A model generated the notes under the pieces. That model was not told the DNA's origin. It did no database searches and was given only the letters and a program-made list of their open reading frames with translations. This document shows, piece after piece, positions 44,292 through 46,886 of a DNA stretch of 46,886 bases; positions within the stretch are counted from its first letter, which is position 1, and each line of letters starts with the position of its first letter. Origin of the DNA: a virus. The position numbers and the translations under genes are program-made. The stretch covers positions 1-46,886 of the IMG/VR virus record IMGVR_UViG_3300025132_000067; one strand, written 5' to 3'.

Positions 44292-46133
44292 TTAGGTGAA
44301 GGTAGGTTTGTTTGGTTTTCTTACCCTTATAGCTATATCTTTCTCTGGAAATCTTACTTGTAATATCTCATCTGGTTGAGCATATATAGTATCATCAAGT
44401 AAAGCTATTTCTCTAGTACTATCATCCCCATAAGGTTGTGAGGTGATTGATTGTGAGTATTGTCCACCCACTTTATTGTAAATTCTTAAATTTACTATGT
44501 TCAAAACTCCTGGTTGGTTCATTATTTGACTTCTTAGTTCACCCATTGATAAGTCTTGTCCCATTTCTATTTTATTAATATTAAAATAGTTAGTTACCTG
44601 TTCTACAACATTACCCACTATTGCTCCAGAATTAAAAGAGTCTTCTATTATTAAGTCTATTAAAAAAGATATGTCGATTACTTTTGCTGGTCCAACCACT
44701 ATATAATCATTCATCATCCTATAGTTTGATAGGTAGGTTGCGATATTACTCTTTAAAGTACTAGTAACTTCTGAGGTTAGTTTTCCGTCAGGTGTATACG
44801 AAAGTATGTTTAACATAACCTTATTTTCAATCTCTGTAACACCTACCTTTGCGGGTGCTCCAAAAGTACTAGGCATCATACGTAATTTAGAAACATAATC
44901 ATTTATAGTTACAGCTCGGTTTTGTGCGGCAAAATTATAAGATATGTAATTTCTTATTTCTTCAACAGACATAGGGTCCGCACCTCCTATTGCTGAAGTT
45001 ACGTTAGTAACAGCTAAACTATCAACTACCGATTGATTTATTTGTCCGTTAGGTCCCGCAACCACAAAGTTTACTTTACCAACATTAGTTATAGCACCTG
45101 CCCCTAGATTTGATACTTTTCCACCACCAATTCTATATTGTATAAATAAAGTACTATTTCCTTGTACCATATTACCTAAAGCGATATTATTCATGTACTG
45201 TGACATATTTAATTTTACACCTTTTTTTGCAAAATCATCTAAAAGGTCTTGTGATGTTTGGTTTCCACCCCCAAAAGTTAAAAAGAAATAACCTTCTGGT
45301 GTATATTGTGTTGTAAATCTTTGATTGACTTCTAAATATTTACCTACTTTGGTACCTACTTCGTCTGATGGCATAGATGGGTCCTCCACAAATACTTCAT
45401 CTTGAGCTAATGCTTCTACCTCATACCATTTATTGGTGTTTACAGCTAAAAACTCGGCATTAGTAGGTAGTGTTTGGTATCCTAGTCCCGATTTTTGCAT
45501 GACGGAGGTTACACCCACAACATTTCTTTCGGGCAAAAATAACTCGTAAAATGGAGTAGCTAAAGAATCAGTTATTTCTTTTTTAAAGACTTTGGTTACA
45601 CCATTAACAATAACCTCTCTTTTAACTATAGTATAATTTTGTATAATACCATTAACATCCCTATTAGGTATTTTAGTTCTATTAACTATACCTTCTACAT
45701 TATATTGTGTAGAAAAATCACAGTCGTTTACTAGTTCAAATATTTGACCAGCTCCTCTAAATTGAGCTCCTCTACTTAATTTTCCTAGGTATCTAAAATC
45801 TTCTTTATCGCCTAAAGCTGGTACAATTATAGATATGTCAGCTACTGTTATTGATGGTCTATTTCCAGGTATTTTTAATCCATAAGTTTTTGCTAAATTA
45901 TATAAAGAACTGCGTTCTTGTGCAAATTGTAGTGTTGTTTCTTGGAATGTTCTATCTATTTGGAAATTAAGATTGTCTGCGACTGCAGCATTTAAATCTA
46001 AAAATAAAGAATAAATAGATGCGTCATTGGCGTTTTTAATTAAGTCTGGATAATAGGTATTGGTAAGTCTTAGTAATTCATTTCTTACACCTAGAAAATC
46101 TCTTTCAGTATATGCTATTTTTTTCTCTGCCAT
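44292..46133 (-). CDS. 6: Baseplate wedge protein gp6-like (baseplate J family)
   Basis: The 613-residue protein is similar in layout and length to T4 gp6 (660 residues). It has an N-terminal region with TERDFLGVRNELLRLTNTYY and NDASIYSLFLDLNAAVADNL, followed by RSSLYNLAKTYGLKIPGNRP. Baseplate J-type proteins have this pattern of helices with a GxxxPGxRPS turn. The C-terminal half contains GADPMSVEEIRNYISYNFAA and a beta-rich end (REIALLDDTIYAQPDEILQV). Gp6-family proteins form the inner ring of the baseplate and join the wedges. It starts one base after the gp25 stop, and a shared transcript is likely. Confidence 0.9.
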   Translation of the reverse strand: MAEKKIAYTERDFLGVRNELLRLTNTYYPDLIKNANDASIYSLFLDLNAAVADNLNFQIDRTFQETTLQFAQERSSLYNLAKTYGLKIPGNRPSITVADISIIVPALGDKEDFRYLGKLSRGAQFRGAGQIFELVNDCDFSTQYNVEGIVNRTKIPNRDVNGIIQNYTIVKREVIVNGVTKVFKKEITDSLATPFYELFLPERNVVGVTSVMQKSGLGYQTLPTNAEFLAVNTNKWYEVEALAQDEVFVEDPSMPSDEVGTKVGKYLEVNQRFTTQYTPEGYFFLTFGGGNQTSQDLLDDFAKKGVKLNMSQYMNNIALGNMVQGNSTLFIQYRIGGGKVSNLGAGAITNVGKVNFVVAGPNGQINQSVVDSLAVTNVTSAIGGADPMSVEEIRNYISYNFAAQNRAVTINDYVSKLRMMPSTFGAPAKVGVTEIENKVMLNILSYTPDGKLTSEVTSTLKSNIATYLSNYRMMNDYIVVGPAKVIDISFLIDLIIEDSFNSGAIVGNVVEQVTNYFNINKIEMGQDLSMGELRSQIMNQPGVLNIVNLRIYNKVGGQYSQSITSQPYGDDSTREIALLDDTIYAQPDEILQVRFPEKDIAIRVRKPNKPTFT

Positions 46134-46134
46134 A

Positions 46135-46593
46135 TTATAAATTTATTATAACAAAATCTTTAGTTTCAAAAAATCCGTCACCCGCACTATAGTCAATCCT
46201 TACCCTCATAGTATATTCTCTCTCATCTTCACCGATGAAACCAAAACTATTATCATTTATGTTTTCAGAAGTATCATTTTTTTCTTCTAACCTTATATCT
46301 TCCGCTGTTTTAATATCAATGTCATTAATAACCAAATTAGGCATAAATTTTTCTACAGCATCCTTAATTTCATTATTAATACCTACTCTGGTTGTTGTAT
46401 CCATTGGTTCATAAATATACTTCATAAGATTTGTACCAAAATCAGGTAAAAAATACCTGGTACCCTTTAAAGTTAATATTAAATGAACTAAACTAGATTT
46501 TACTTCCGCGTCCGTTGTGCTATTTAACCCCAGGAAAAATCCTTCATTACTATCCGTAAATGGAAATGTTATACCGTACTTTTGATTAGGCAT
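46135..46593 (-). CDS. 25: Baseplate wedge protein gp25-like (GPW/gp25 family)
   Basis: The 152-residue protein has the typical GPW/gp25 layout, a lysozyme-like fold without activity that initiates sheath polymerisation. LTLKGTRYFLPDFGTNLMKY at 40-59 is the family signature region, followed by IYEPMD, a helix (INNEIKDAVEKFM) and a beta-rich C terminus. An acidic insertion (EDIRLEEKNDTSENINDN) lengthens the part before the final strands. It begins 52 bases after the stop of the DUF5522-like gene and directly precedes gp6, as in T4-type tail modules. Confidence 0.92.
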   Translation of the reverse strand: MPNQKYGITFPFTDSNEGFFLGLNSTTDAEVKSSLVHLILTLKGTRYFLPDFGTNLMKYIYEPMDTTTRVGINNEIKDAVEKFMPNLVINDIDIKTAEDIRLEEKNDTSENINDNSFGFIGEDEREYTMRVRIDYSAGDGFFETKDFVIINL

Positions 46594-46604
46594 GCTTTTT
46601 TTAT

Positions 46605-46613
46605 AATAAATAC
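46605..46613 (-). promoter_or_regulatory. Recurrent GTATTTATT motif before gp25
   Basis: The minus strand reads GTATTTATTATAA about 8-20 bases upstream of the gp25 ATG. It is among the closest matches to the recurrent TATTTAT core and would suit a promoter for the baseplate gene cluster. It lies in a 52-base spacer with no other visible signal. Confidence 0.3.
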
Positions 46614-46645
46614 TTCAAAGATTAGTTTGGTGACTATGTATATTC

Positions 46646-46858
46646 TTATCTATTCTTTAATACTTTGTTAGTTTTTTGGTGGGGTGGCCAATAAGGACAG
46701 TGTTTACACCCATTACCACAACAACTACCTCTTTTAATGTGGTATTCTTCTGTCATAACCATTTTTCCATCTTCCCAATAAAAATCCTTACCTTGTAGTT
46801 TAGGTTTTAAAAATTCTCTGTAATGTAGTTCTGCTATCCAATCGTCTTTTCTATTCAT
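46646..46858 (-). CDS. DUF5522-like small Cys-rich protein
   Basis: The 70-residue protein contains DFYWEDGKMVMTEEYHIKRG (25-44) followed by SCCGNGCKHCPY (45-56). The pattern G-x-D-F-Y, then F/Y-H-x-x-R-G-x-C-C-G-N-G-C-R/K-x-C-P-Y is the signature of the DUF5522 family, common in Bacteroidota and some eukaryotes; recognised from memory. The four cysteines C46, C47, C51 and C54 probably bind a metal. Function is unknown. It lies immediately upstream of the baseplate genes and is not a usual T4-type tail gene, so it may be acquired from the host lineage. The ATG at 46858 leaves 28 bases to the window edge. Confidence 0.85.
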   Translation of the reverse strand: MNRKDDWIAELHYREFLKPKLQGKDFYWEDGKMVMTEEYHIKRGSCCGNGCKHCPYWPPHQKTNKVLKNR

Positions 46859-46886
46859 ATTTTATATCTATTACATTTTCTTTATG

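Noticed and set aside
46616-46624. TAATCTTTG upstream of gp25 as a Bacteroidota -7 element
   Set aside because: Spacing is one base too long (TA-3-TTTG) and no TTTG -33 box lies 19-21 bases upstream.

Overview
This window looks like a segment of a contractile-tailed, T4-type phage genome whose host is probably a member of the Bacteroidota. The phage assignment rests on a GPW/gp25-like baseplate protein and a gp6-like baseplate wedge protein, followed by very large structural genes. It also rests on gp46/gp47-type recombination nuclease subunits, a CHC2-zinc/TOPRIM primase and a RuvC-like resolvase. The host inference rests on several independent points. The sigma factor has the short Bacteroidota primary-sigma layout. 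A match to the Bacteroidota promoter (TTTG, 20 bases, TAATTTTG) lies upstream of it. There is a DUF5522-like protein, a SprB-like repeat in a tail protein, a CarboxypepD_reg-like domain in another, and a C-terminal motif also seen in Bacteroidota proteins. Most starts lack a clear Shine-Dalgarno. The DNA is AT-rich and almost entirely coding. No tRNA, CRISPR array or insertion sequence was seen.

Layout. All genes but one are on the minus strand, so transcription runs from right to left. From 46,858 to 44,292 lie a DUF5522-like gene, gp25 and gp6. From 44,192 to 37,920 are three baseplate or tail proteins (1192, 601 and 300 aa) in the positions where T4-type phages carry gp7, gp8 and following genes. 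From 37,916 to 30,045 is one 2623-residue cysteine-rich modular protein. From 29,985 to 11,270 is a series of tail, baseplate and fibre proteins (73, 305, 1105, 1304, 1167, 808, 259, 628, 143 and 388 aa). Three of them share an N-terminal module and two share a C-terminal module. From 11,260 to 451 the content changes to nucleic-acid enzymes: RuvC-like resolvase, primase, PD-(D/E)XK nuclease, a ParB-like protein fused to membrane helices, gp47, two small proteins, glycosyltransferase, gp46, an unknown protein, glutaredoxin and sigma factor. A membrane protein runs off the left edge. The single plus-strand gene, an M23 peptidase, sits between gp47 and gp46.

How the parts fit together. The left third handles recombination, replication priming and probably transcription switching through the phage sigma factor. 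The right two thirds build the baseplate and host-recognition apparatus. The striking feature is that this apparatus is built from modules typical of secreted Bacteroidota proteins: SprB-like and PKD-like beta domains, a dockerin-like calcium-binding pair, carbohydrate-binding-like modules, about fifteen copies of a Cys-rich repeat, and a membrane-spanning core inside a 1192-aa baseplate-region protein. Their function in adsorption is inferred. Identities come from motif reading only; no database search or structure prediction was run.
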